A stretch of 9,729 bases of DNA from JACGMN01 sp964522635 (GCA_964522635.1 CAZFWT010000059.1:1-9729); one strand, 5' to 3'; counted from the stretch's first letter, positions 1 to 6,455 are shown. Notes: generated by a model not told the origin, from the letters alone. Numbers and translations: made by a program.

Positions 1-80
1 TTTGTGGCGGGTAGTGGAAGGTATATGTCCCCTATGACTTGACGGAGTTAAGGTATAAATTATCTCAAAGGTGAGATTAA

Positions 81-440
81 ATCACGGGATTTCCTTTTGC
101 AGATAATAGAATAGATGAAGAAGCACTGGGATTCTTCTCAGTGATAACAGAAGCTGAGCTATTATCAGGGGCATTGGATGCAAAAGATGAAGCGAGCATT
201 TATGCGGTATTAGACGTTATGGTAGCTATTGAAGTGGAACGGGGGATAGCTATTTCTGCGGGTACGCTCAGGAGGAAATATTATCCCGGTCATAAAACGG
301 CACTTCCTGATGCTATACTAGCGGCCACAGCGAACACAAAACTGATTGACCGGATGTTCAAAAAAGATCAGCCTCCAGCATCAGAACCAGGTGATTTGAG
401 CACGAAATTGGACGATTGGAACTATCTCTGTGCTAGCTAG
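81..440 (+). pseudogene. Truncated VapC-like PIN-domain toxin remnant
   Basis: The frame is open from 81 after a TAA at 78-80, but it has no plausible start until a GTG at 141. The reading contains a stretch typical of the middle of VapC PIN ribonucleases (SVITEAELLSGA, 138-173) and the late acidic motif LPDAILAATA. The N-terminal strand that carries the first catalytic Asp (usual form DTNxLI) is missing. After LAATAN the sequence stops resembling the family's usual T-N-x-x-F ending and runs on for about 35 unrelated residues. Intact VapC toxins would cleave RNA (tRNA or rRNA). This copy lacks an N-terminus and a visible antitoxin partner, so it is most likely inactive. A divergent short PIN protein starting at the GTG is possible but less likely. 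Confidence 0.6.
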
Positions 441-487
441 CTGAGGCGCCCTAAATTTCCCGTAAGGGTTTTGTTCTTCTGGTGTTG

Positions 488-745
488 TTAGATTCTCTTC
501 TTCATCTCCTTATACACTTTCTTCCGCTTTGCAACAATAACAATCCATATTTCGCTGCTGCGCAGCAGATAAACGATTCTCAGATTTCCAAATCTTGCAC
601 GGTAACAATGCGGAATACCAGTAACGGGCTTATATCTCGTGGGATTCTCTTTTATCTTTTGTATCGCATCTAACAATCGCTCTTTGTCCTTCTTGTCCAG
701 TCTTTTGACATCCTTTGCGAATAACGGATGCGCTTTCACGTTCAT
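488..745 (-). CDS. relE: RelE/ParE-family type II toxin
   Basis: This 85-residue basic protein has the RelE/ParE layout: an N-terminal helical part rich in Lys and Asp (FAKDVKRLDKKDKERLLDA), then a central strand pair around YRARFGNLRIVYLL, a strand WIVIVAKRKKVY and a basic C-terminal tail. Family members are ribosome-dependent mRNA interferases (RelE) or gyrase poisons (ParE); the Arg/Lys-rich C-terminal half favours the RelE side. Its ATG overlaps the upstream antitoxin stop by 4 nt (ATGA, 742-745), the usual translational coupling of antitoxin-first operons. The frame is uninterrupted and of normal family length, so it is probably functional. A decayed second copy lies at 6515-6610. Confidence 0.85.
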   Translation of the reverse strand: MNVKAHPLFAKDVKRLDKKDKERLLDAIQKIKENPTRYKPVTGIPHCYRARFGNLRIVYLLRSSEIWIVIVAKRKKVYKEMKKRI

Positions 746-933
746 TTCAGAAGCTTGGCGATTTGGTCTTCATTTAGACCCTGTATTCCCTCATTGATAT
801 CTTTAACTCTCTTTTCTACTTCTTCCGCGAACTCCGGTTCGGTTAACAATTCGAGTTCGTCCAGCCGATCTCCGATCTCTTCAATAAGTGCTCGAAGCTC
901 TTTCCTATTTACCAAAACCATATCCTCCGACAT
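742..933 (-). CDS. Antitoxin of the RelE module
   Basis: This 63-residue acidic, helical protein (starting MSEDMVLVNRKELRALIEEI) sits directly upstream of the RelE-type toxin and shares an ATGA overlap with it. The start at 933 is chosen over the longer frame to 1014 because AGGAGG lies at 946-951, and because the extension has poor composition and runs across the TATA-like box. The protein is rich in Glu and Leu with coiled-coil-like spacing (RLDELELL, EFAEEVEKRVKDI), as expected of an antitoxin that wraps the toxin. No ribbon-helix-helix or HTH motif is evident, so whether it autoregulates is unclear. The family name is uncertain; the role is inferred from position and composition. A frameshifted near-identical copy is at 6612-6797. 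Confidence 0.8.
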   Translation of the reverse strand: MSEDMVLVNRKELRALIEEIGDRLDELELLTEPEFAEEVEKRVKDINEGIQGLNEDQIAKLLK

Positions 934-945
934 TTTACGGCACTT

Positions 946-994
946 CCTCCTAACGTTTGAACATGCAGTGAATGTAGTTTGGTAGGAATATAAC
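946..994 (-). promoter_or_regulatory. Promoter and ribosome binding site of the RelE operon
   Basis: On the minus strand, GCGTTATATTCC (rc of 983-994) is a good archaeal TATA box. About 25 nt further on would be the transcription start, followed by AGGAGG (rc of 946-951) 12 nt before the ATG at 933. The same arrangement is kept in the duplicate near 6850. Confidence 0.6.
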
Positions 995-1155
995 GCTAAA
1001 GGCGAATAGTTCAAATGGCTTGTGGAGTTTGAAATATCGAATATTAACTGTGTTCATACTTCCTGTTTACTCTTGAGAAGATATAAATTTGTTGTTTCTC
1101 AACAGTTGCTATCTAGCACCACTCACAAGTAGTAAAGTGGTAACGTGGTAAGTAG

Positions 1156-1310
1156 CTACACCTCTTTAACGAGGTGAAAATTGGGGTTGACGTCGCGGTA
1201 GCTCCCTGGTCGCTGTTGAAGCGATACGCAGATCGACAGTTCCCAGCGCTGAAGTACCAGCTACCGCCCTGAGCGGACCCGATCGGAGCTAGATCACACC
1301 ACCACCACGC
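1156..1310 (-). pseudogene. C-terminal fragment of an FGE-sulfatase (SUMF1-like) domain protein
   Basis: Read on the minus strand, the sequence gives GGSWYFSAGNCRSAYRFNSD, a near-perfect match to the C-terminal signature of formylglycine-generating-enzyme/SUMF1-like domains (RGGSW...RSAxR...). A +1 shift then gives SYRDVNPNFHLVKEV and a TAG (rc of 1156-1158), which fits the family's closing G-F-R-L/V motif. A second shift lies just before GGSW, where another frame reads SDRV in place of the usual R-V-x-RGGSW. Upstream, a WWWC stretch may correspond to the family's W-E-W-C. The family includes sulfatase-activating enzymes and C-type-lectin-fold surface proteins. With two frameshifts and most of the domain missing, this is a relic. 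No complete gene is present. Confidence 0.6.
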
Positions 1311-1340
1311 GCGACCTTTGGTGGGTACACCGTTATAATT

Positions 1341-1371
1341 GCGGATTATCTGATGTCCTGCACTAATCCGC
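1341..1371. other. Conserved perfect hairpin inside the duplicated segment
   Basis: GCGGATTA (1341-1348) and TAATCCGC (1364-1371) form a perfect 8-bp stem with a 15-nt loop. Both arms are retained exactly in the other copy (7091-7098 and 7114-7121), while neighbouring bases have changed. It may be a structured RNA element or a chance palindrome in a decayed coding frame. Confidence 0.45.
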
Positions 1372-1482
1372 GGTGCATTTGCTGAAAACCCGCCACCGCC
1401 TTCAGATGCCGCAGCAATCTTACCGGAGGCGGCGGGCATACCTCTCTTCGTCCGGCAAACACAGGGCTTCAGCATCTTACAT

Positions 1483-1680
1483 TCAGACCACGACCGTAAT
1501 GACCTGATTGCTGGGCACGGAGACAACGCTGATACGGTCATCAGCCTGGAGCGGCTGCTCGAGCTGGAGCTTCAATTCGTCACCGGGCCCTAAATCAGGC
1601 TTTGCGATCGCACCGGTATTCAGCGATGCATTGCCGGCAAAGATCGCGCCGTTGATCCGCACCTCATATCCGCAGCTCAT
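1483..1680 (-). pseudogene. C-terminal domain of a pilin-like secreted protein (fragment)
   Basis: This 65-residue frame starts at an ATG immediately after a TAA. It reads as the end of a beta-rich exported protein: YEVRINGAIFAGN, LGPGDELKLQLEQPL, then ISVVSVPSNQVITVVV and TGA. The pattern v-x-v-N-G, then P-G-D-x-L-x-L, then V-V-x-V-P-S resembles the C-terminal half of archaeal type IV pilin-like proteins. That is a pattern match only, and no N-terminal class III signal or hydrophobic helix is joined to it. The frame upstream (tail VAFHDGS) could be an earlier part of the same gene, cut off by the TAA. A diverged, in-frame paralogue lies at 7233-7403. It is most likely a fragment; a short expressed protein cannot be excluded. 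Confidence 0.4.
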
Positions 1681-1689
1681 TTACGAGCC

Positions 1690-2060
1690 GTCATGGAACG
1701 CGACCGGCGGGTTATACCCCGTGAGGAGTTCGTGGATAGCAAGAGCAAGCGGCACGAGGACGGGTGGATACCGGCGATAAAACTAGCTTGAGAAAAGTTT
1801 CTTGCTGTACTCTTTTCACTGAGTTAACACGTGAACAACGTACGAAAGCGGGTTACTAAACTGATAACTGTTTACTCACCAGAGCGCAACATAACCAGCT
1901 CGTACAATGTCACCCCGGAGTGGCATGGGTTAGCAATGGCCCGAAGCCGGCCCTTCCTTCCGAGTGTTACCGCTTTCTTCCAGCTTCACACCGCCTGCCC
2001 AATTGGAAGGTACTGAGATTTATTTTATTCCTATCGAGCAGGAGGTGAGCGTGCACGAAC
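1690..2060. other. Gene-poor stretch upstream of the surface-protein gene
   Basis: Apart from the 32-bp dispersed repeat at its left end, no reading frame here shows a recognisable domain. The frames of about 60 codons have the composition of out-of-frame sequence. Confidence 0.5.
1748..1779. repeat. 32-bp dispersed repeat, copy 1
   Basis: The sequence AGCGGCACGAGGACGGGTGG and the 12 bases after it recur at 4736-4767 with one mismatch in 32. The two sites flank the surface-protein gene in direct orientation. Confidence 0.8.
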
Positions 2061-2065
2061 GAAAG

Positions 2066-2111
2066 CGAAAGGCTTAAGTATGTGGGAGGCAAACTGAGGG
2101 GTTAAGGAGGT
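2066..2111 (+). promoter_or_regulatory. Promoter and Shine-Dalgarno of the surface-protein gene
   Basis: CGAAAGGCTTAAGTA (2066-2080) looks like a purine-rich BRE followed by an archaeal TATA box (CTTAAGTA). GGAGGT at 2106-2111 is a strong Shine-Dalgarno 13 nt before the ATG at 2125. This supports both the start choice and independent transcription. Confidence 0.65.
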
Positions 2112-2124
2112 AAAAAAAATCAAG

Positions 2125-4620
2125 ATGAAAAGCAATCATAAGCAGGCAATTCTGATCACAGCAATTCTACTCATCTCCGCTTCTGGTCTGCTGGCATCCG
2201 CGACCGCGACGGACAAATATCTCTGGGAGCAGGTGAGTGCGGAGGGCTTCGGCGATTTGACGAACGATTACGTCTGGTCGATGGCGTCCTATACGGTGAA
2301 CGGAACCGAGTATCTCTACGCGGGTACGTTGAACACGAACTTCAGCAGCGCGCTCGACGACTGGATGAACTGGAGCAACGTCACGGACGGCTGCGAGGTC
2401 TGGCGCACGAACGGCACCGAGGGGCCGGATGGCAAGTACCTCTGGGAGCAGGTCGTGGGACCCACAGGGACACAGGACATCATCCTTCCACCAGGCGGCA
2501 CGCTTGTGCCGGCGACCGCGGGCTTCCGCAGCTACTGCATCGGCACGCGTGGCATGCTCGTCTTCGCGGATCTCCTCTGGGTGGGCACGAGCAATCCCGT
2601 CACGGGCGCGCAGATCTGGGTGACGAACGGCACGCACTGGAAACGCGCAAATGTCCCTGGGTTTGACTTAGGCTCTCGCAACACTTCGTCGAGCCGCGGG
2701 ATGGCGGTCTTCAATAACCAACTGTACGTGGGAACGGAGAACGATGTGGACGGTGCCGGGGTATTCCGCTACAATGGCTCCACGGACTTCAATGACATCG
2801 GCAACTTTGCCAATATCGCCCGGTGGGAGCAGGTGAACGAGCCGGGCTTCGGCGAGCCGGGCATCAACTTAGCAGTCAGCGAGCTGATCACCTATAGTGC
2901 ATCCGATGAGTATCTCTATGCGGGAACCTGGAACGCCACGGGATACGGTCTGATCCGAGGATTACTGCAGCAGGATTTCAGTTTCCTGAGCGGCTGCCAG
3001 GTCTGGCGGACCAACGGGACGGTGAACACGAGCGACCCGCCGCGGCTCCTCTGGGAGAAGGTCGTGGACGGCGGCTTCAATAGCTCACTCAACGGTGCGA
3101 TCCTGTCAAGTGCAGTCTTCGGAGACCACTTGTACATGGGCACGCAGAATTTCGACACGGGCGCGGAGATCTGGCGCACGGCCAACGGCACTGATTGGGA
3201 ATGCGTTGCGAACTTCGGATTCTTCAATTTCACCCCGCCGGATTTCGACTTCCGCGGCTTTGGGAACGGGTACATGTGGTGCATGATTAATTACAGCGAT
3301 ATGCTCTTCGTGGGCACGATGAATCCGATCCTGGGCTGCCAGGTCTGGATGAGCACCACAGGCGACTGGGGCTCGTTCGAGCAGGTGAACGTGAACGGTA
3401 TGAACGAGGAGCGGAAGATCCCCCTCGCTAACCTCTTTGGGTTCCCCCTGCTGGGCATCGACCAGTACGGTGTCCGTTCGTTTGCGGCGTTCAACGGCTC
3501 GCTGCATCTGGGCACGGCGAGCTTCGGCGACTGGATCGATAAGATCATCAATGCGGCACTCGAGGACGAATCTTACAACCTCTCGGAACACTTCGAGAAC
3601 TGGACCTCGAACTTCTCGGACTACGTCGGCGGCGAGGTCTGGCGGACCAATGGCTCGTGGTACACGCCGCTCACGGTTGCGGTGACCAAGACCGTCTGGG
3701 ACCCCTACGGGGAGGAGTGGCTTGACGCTGATTGCTACTGCCCGCTCTCCGCGAATGTCGGCGACAATCTCCGCTTCAACGTCTCGATACACGCGACCGG
3801 AACGTACAATCTCACGAATCTCGCCCTTATTGACTTCCTGTCCTCAAGTTTGGAGTACAACGATACCGCGACGCTCCGCTATCCCGCTGGTAGCGAGGTG
3901 AATAAAGAGCCCGAAATCATAAGAACGTACCTGTGGTCATACGGCTCGTGCTTCACAGCGGGTACGCTGCTCTACTGGAACCTCAGTGATGTCGTGCTCG
4001 CGCCCTGTCAGACCTTGACGCTCGAGTACAATGCGACGGTCGCGCGCTGCGGCGTCGAGACCGACGAGATTGATATCAACTTTGTGGGCGCGTGGGGTCA
4101 AGATGCAGAGACTCTGGAGTACGGCTATGGCTGGGATTACGCACTCATCTCAGCGCCCTGTCCGCAGGGGGATGCAACAGATGCGTTTGGCGATTTGGTG
4201 GAGGTGTACACAACCAGTGAGACGGTCTATGCGACCGGGCGCGGGTTCAGGCCGAATTCGACCGTTGACGTCTACATCGTCAGCGACCGCGCATGGACGA
4301 ATGGCGATAACGTTACCCACTATTTCATCTTCAACGACAGTAAGAATGTGCCGACCAACGCCGCTGGAGAGATCATACCCACAGCGATCTGGCAGAATCC
4401 CATCCCGGGCGAGTACGATATGTTCTTCGATGCGAACCAGAACGGGATCTACGAGGTGGGCGTTGACGCCGTCGATCATCCGAACCATCCAGGGTTCATC
4501 GTTACCGCCGCTCCAGCGGAAGTGCTAGAAGTTCCCACACTCACACCCGTCGGCCTCATCGCACTCGCCGGTCTGCTATGGGCAATCGCGGCTGTTGCAA
4601 TAGTACGAAAGAGGCACTAA
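2125..4620 (+). CDS. Surface-anchored seven-repeat beta-propeller-like protein with C-terminal sorting tail
   Basis: This 831-residue exported protein has a signal peptide at residues 1-28. Residues 30-515 carry seven repeats of the form (L/V)-Y-x-G-T ... (E/Q)-V-W-R-T-N-G-T ... W-E-Q-V, with the Y/L-x-G-T strands near 63, 150, 199, 263, 335, 393 and 460. Seven such four-strand units suggest one seven-bladed propeller. Residues 516-660 resemble a DUF11-type beta domain (VTKTVWDPYG, then DFLSSSLEY and LTLEYNATV) with several Cys. Residues 681-793 form another beta domain with an Asp/Asn-rich turn (FDANQNGIYE). The end (VPTLTPVG, hydrophobic helix about 808-827, then RKRH) has the three-part form of an archaeosortase/PEF-CTERM-like signal, though not the classic PEF motif. 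Many N-x-S/T sequons fit S-layer-type glycosylation. The gene has its own promoter and terminator. Ligand and function are unknown. Confidence 0.9.
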   Translation: MKSNHKQAILITAILLISASGLLASATATDKYLWEQVSAEGFGDLTNDYVWSMASYTVNGTEYLYAGTLNTNFSSALDDWMNWSNVTDGCEVWRTNGTEGPDGKYLWEQVVGPTGTQDIILPPGGTLVPATAGFRSYCIGTRGMLVFADLLWVGTSNPVTGAQIWVTNGTHWKRANVPGFDLGSRNTSSSRGMAVFNNQLYVGTENDVDGAGVFRYNGSTDFNDIGNFANIARWEQVNEPGFGEPGINLAVSELITYSASDEYLYAGTWNATGYGLIRGLLQQDFSFLSGCQVWRTNGTVNTSDPPRLLWEKVVDGGFNSSLNGAILSSAVFGDHLYMGTQNFDTGAEIWRTANGTDWECVANFGFFNFTPPDFDFRGFGNGYMWCMINYSDMLFVGTMNPILGCQVWMSTTGDWGSFEQVNVNGMNEERKIPLANLFGFPLLGIDQYGVRSFAAFNGSLHLGTASFGDWIDKIINAALEDESYNLSEHFENWTSNFSDYVGGEVWRTNGSWYTPLTVAVTKTVWDPYGEEWLDADCYCPLSANVGDNLRFNVSIHATGTYNLTNLALIDFLSSSLEYNDTATLRYPAGSEVNKEPEIIRTYLWSYGSCFTAGTLLYWNLSDVVLAPCQTLTLEYNATVARCGVETDEIDINFVGAWGQDAETLEYGYGWDYALISAPCPQGDATDAFGDLVEVYTTSETVYATGRGFRPNSTVDVYIVSDRAWTNGDNVTHYFIFNDSKNVPTNAAGEIIPTAIWQNPIPGEYDMFFDANQNGIYEVGVDAVDHPNHPGFIVTAAPAEVLEVPTLTPVGLIALAGLLWAIAAVAIVRKRH

Positions 4621-4648
4621 GCCTCTTTCACTTCTTTTTTATTTTGCG
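4608..4648 (+). terminator. Terminator hairpin with the stop codon in its loop
   Basis: AAAGAGGC (4608-4615) and GCCTCTTT (4621-4628) form a perfect 8-bp stem. The 5-nt loop ACTAA contains the TAA stop (4618-4620) of the surface-protein gene. A T-rich tract follows (4632-4646), giving a hairpin plus U-run. Confidence 0.8.
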
Positions 4649-4735
4649 TTTAATGCGCCACTACAGGCGCTTGGCATCTTGATGGTGCTTCTGGTTCACT
4701 ACGGCTATCTGACTCTTCAGCTCCGTCATCATGCC

Positions 4736-4767
4736 AGCGGCACGAGGACGGGTGGGTACCGGCGATA
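4736..4767. repeat. 32-bp dispersed repeat, copy 2
   Basis: This matches 1748-1779 with one difference, in the same orientation. On the minus strand it falls in a frame reading SINTAVSPVPTRP, where AVSPV recalls the cleavage-site motif of archaeal type IV pilins. No hydrophobic helix follows, so the pilin reading is weak. Confidence 0.75.
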
Positions 4768-4788
4768 CGGCTGTATTGATAGAACGCG

Positions 4789-4838
4789 GGTTCGTACCGA
4801 GTAAGTACGAGCCCGTCGGCACAGCTAAGCTCGACGGG
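4789..4838. other. Two adjacent hairpins in a gene-free region
   Basis: GGTTCGTAC (4789-4797) pairs with GTACGAGCC (4805-4813) as a 9-bp stem with one G-T pair and a 7-nt loop. CCCGTCG (4812-4818) pairs with CGACGGG (4832-4838). The stems overlap by two bases, so they would compete slightly. No gene is recognisable from 4650 to 5040, so a structured RNA is possible. The first stem resembles a tRNA T-arm only superficially. Confidence 0.4.
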
Positions 4839-4965
4839 GGAAAGCGATCGGGACCTACACGCAACGAGAAAGTAGAGGCGTGCAGAAGAAAAAGCGAACC
4901 GACCAGGAGAAACTGAAGGAGTGCCCGCTCCGGTTATTACTCCTTGTAGTACTAGCAGGGGGGAC

Positions 4966-4995
4966 TATTAGCGTTTTTAGCCAAAAACAGTAATA
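4966..4995. terminator. AT-rich imperfect hairpin
   Basis: TATTAGCGTTTTT (4966-4978) and AAAAACAGTAATA (4983-4995) pair at 11 of 13 positions around a 4-nt loop. It lies just upstream of a new promoter and may insulate it. No transcript is clearly ended by it. Confidence 0.35.
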
Positions 4996-5013
4996 AAGGG
5001 GTGGGGTACGTTA

Positions 5014-5023
5014 TTTTTTATAC
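5014..5023 (+). promoter_or_regulatory. TATA-like box before the interrupted frame at 5052
   Basis: TTTTTTATAC sits about 30-38 nt before the ATG at 5052, the spacing expected for a nearly leaderless archaeal transcript. Confidence 0.4.
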
Positions 5024-5051
5024 GCAGGCACGCAATCGTTATGCACGGGGA

Positions 5052-5354
5052 ATGAAGACAGAAGGATTTAGCGGGAGACTCGGCGAGATACGTGGTGTAC
5101 CAAAAACTATTTTTGCGCGCTTTGAACCCGTGCCGCTTTCAATCGAACTTATATAATATAACTATGACGATTCGCTGGCTAAAGAATTGGCCGAGGCCAG
5201 TGTAGGGATTGCGAAGATTATAAACGTGGTGTGTGCAAAGGTGGCCGCGACCCTATCGAATGCTTTTCAAGGGAGCAACAGTAAACTAAAAGCATCAACT
5301 CCTTTCATGATCGGTACCTATAACCACCACTATGTAACGGTTACTTACCGGTAA
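5052..5354 (+). pseudogene. ~100-codon frame broken by one TAA; Fic-like N-terminus
   Basis: From the ATG at 5052 the frame runs 34 codons to a TAA (5154-5156). It then stays open in the same frame for 65 more codons to a TAA at 5352-5354. The junction region (PVPLSIELI, stop, YNYDDSLAKELAEAS) resembles the N-terminal part of Fic/DOC-family AMP-transferases, where P-L-P-P is followed by D-x-E-L-x-x-L-L-x-E-A. After SVGIAKI the match is lost: no P-x-P or S-S-x-I-E motif follows, and no HPFxxGNGR core exists. It is best read as a truncated and stopped Fic-like fragment joined to other sequence, but the family call is tentative. The region after the stop also has its own TATA-like run (5149-5160). 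Confidence 0.35.
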
Positions 5355-5388
5355 CTAAAACCTATCATATACAACTGTTACTTACAGG
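5336..5388. repeat. Two 16-bp direct repeats, 37 bp apart
   Basis: AACGGTTACTTACCGG (5336-5351) and AACTGTTACTTACAGG (5373-5388) agree at 14 of 16 positions. The first copy also contains a small palindrome (GGTTACTTACCGGTAAC). They lie beside the 3' side of the ISL3-like relic and could be part of an element end or protein binding sites. Confidence 0.5.
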
Positions 5389-5400
5389 TCCTCATCTTCG

Positions 5401-5717
5401 ATGCGGTCACGCACGACGTTCGCGAGCCTGACCGTGTTCGGGCTCATGATCTGGTGGTGGGGCATGCGTAAAGAGCGCCGACCCAGACGACCTTTACGAT
5501 ATCCAGATCGCGTCGCGGACTATTGTGAGCTAGCGGTGCCCCGTCTCGTAGGCGATCTCGAGGATACCGAGTTCCTCGGGATTCTGATCTTCAAGCCCCG
5601 TTATTAGGCGGCTCAGGTACTTCCTGTCAATCCGCTTCGCGGCCTTCCCGTTGATCTCGGCGACCTCACGTAGTCCTCGAAGCGTTTGGTATAGAGGCTG
5701 TACTTGTCCACGAAGTT
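5401..5717 (-). pseudogene. ISL3-family transposase relic
   Basis: Read on the minus strand through several frame changes, the order of motifs follows ISL3 transposases. FVDKYSLYTKRFEDYV (5714-5667) matches the usual Y-T-K-R-F-E-x-Y-V. Next comes KRIDRKYLSRLITGLEDQN, then LGILEIAYETGHR and a stop (about 5577-5530), then LTIVRD (from 5529), then after a further shift LDIVKVVWVG (about 5503-5477). In the family the second part reads G-I-D-E-I-x-x-R-K-G-H-x-Y-L-T-x-V-x-D-L-D ... V-W-V-G. Here the first catalytic Asp of the DDE set is replaced (GILE). The zinc-ribbon N-terminus and the C-terminal half are not recognisable. It is a dead element fragment, and its terminal inverted repeats are not identified. 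Confidence 0.7.
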
Positions 5718-6050
5718 TAGCTGGCACCTGATCTTCCCTTCCGTTCAGTGACGCGGAAGGAGACAGCACTGCTTCGGACGCTCTGCCGGGAACAGGTATC
5801 CTCAATGGACCCGCAGCGTTTGCCACCGAGGAGAGGGGGCACGTGGCAGTCTTGCGTCTGCGCGGAGCGGAGCGGGATGAAGTGAAGACTGCAAAGCTTA
5901 AAATCACAGCAATTAAAGAGGTATCTGAACAGGTGAGCGCGCGTCATTCGAGGCTTTTTTGCTCACACTGTTCGTTCCTGAAGATGGCAGTATTAGTAGA
6001 TAAAACGGGGAACATCGTCGCGACACATGCCATAACGCTTCACGGGCAGT
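5718..6050. other. Stretch without a recognisable gene
   Basis: Several overlapping frames exist, but their composition is Arg/Ser/Pro-rich and shadow-like. A 24-codon frame from the ATG at 5984 (MAVLVDKTGNIVATHAITLH) ends at 6058, overlapping the next gene's start by 8 nt. It might be a small coupled leader peptide, but the support is weak. Confidence 0.35.
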
Positions 6051-6425
6051 ATGAATGACCCTGAGCGCTGGGATCGTGATACCGTGAGCGAGTTCATAAT
6101 AGAGAAGCTGCAGCTCTTGGAGGATAAAGCTGATATAGAACTCTTACAGATCACGGGCAATACGATAGAGGTAGTTGTGTACGTTTCCGAGCCTGATAAG
6201 CCGCCATATACGGTAGAGACTTATGCGTTCTTCTGGATGATGACCAATGACATAACCCATGAGAACGGACTGTTCGTGGATACCATTCGTGTTACTGAGT
6301 GTACGGTTGAGCACAGTCTGTATAGTGTGGTGGGGCATTATAAAAACGGCTCTGCAGAGCCTGATGAGAATGGATGTGTTGAGTTCTGTAACCCGTTCAC
6401 CGCTATTCTATTCGGGTCTGTTTAG
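6051..6425 (+). CDS. Conserved-looking hypothetical protein, 124 residues
   Basis: I do not recognise this protein. It is an uninterrupted acidic frame (starting MNDPERWDRDTVSEFIIEKL) with a predicted helix at residues 8-28. After that come alternating strands: IELLQITGNTIEVVVYVSEP, then YTVETYAFFWMM, then DTIRVTECTVEHSLYSVVGH and the end NPFTAILFGSV. There is no signal peptide and no transmembrane helix. The alpha-plus-beta pattern would fit a small cytosolic domain of about 120 residues. The codon pattern is consistent with real coding sequence, and the surrounding DNA is otherwise decayed. The ATG at 6051 is the first in frame. No strong Shine-Dalgarno precedes it, and an 8-nt overlap with a short upstream frame may couple its translation. 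A hairpin follows 9 nt after the stop. Confidence 0.65.
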   Translation: MNDPERWDRDTVSEFIIEKLQLLEDKADIELLQITGNTIEVVVYVSEPDKPPYTVETYAFFWMMTNDITHENGLFVDTIRVTECTVEHSLYSVVGHYKNGSAEPDENGCVEFCNPFTAILFGSV

Positions 6426-6428
6426 AGC

Positions 6429-6455
6429 GTAAAAAGCCGCGTCTCTTTGCGGCTT
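6429..6455 (-). terminator. Hairpin with T-run on the minus strand
   Basis: AAGCCGC (6434-6440) and GCGGCTT (6449-6455) form a 7-bp stem with an 8-nt loop. On the minus strand the stem is followed by TTTTTACGC, an intrinsic-type terminator. It could stop readthrough from the decayed toxin-antitoxin copy, or serve both strands. Confidence 0.55.

Larger units (their letters stand above)
649..1645. repeat. Copy 1 of a ~1-kb segmental duplication
   Basis: This segment matches 6515-7401 in the same orientation. It contains, on the minus strand, a pilin-like C-terminal fragment, an FGE-sulfatase C-terminal fragment, the antitoxin and the first part of the toxin gene. About 100 bp present here (about 1084-1183) are absent from the other copy. 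Identity is patchy: 1184-1262 is identical to 6935-7013, while the end of the pilin-like frame is clearly diverged. Confidence 0.9.

Noticed and set aside
1113..1541. 142-codon minus-strand frame as a single gene
   Set aside because: It crosses the 3' end of the pilin-like frame out of register. Only its middle carries the FGE signature, whose true ending is in another frame, and in copy 2 it is interrupted by a stop. It is a composite of fragments.
2167..2637. Long minus-strand frames inside 2125-4620
   Set aside because: They are Arg/Ala/His-rich shadows of a GC-rich coding gene on the plus strand whose domain structure is clear.
4787..4813. tRNA T-arm (GGTTCGTACC)
   Set aside because: The flanking bases do not give a 5-bp T stem, and no acceptor or anticodon arm could be placed. 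The stem found is a plain 9-bp hairpin.
4661..4864. Type IV pilin gene based on AVSPV on the minus strand
   Set aside because: The motif is followed by a polar segment rather than the required hydrophobic helix, and no complete pilin frame exists. It is mentioned only as a possible remnant.
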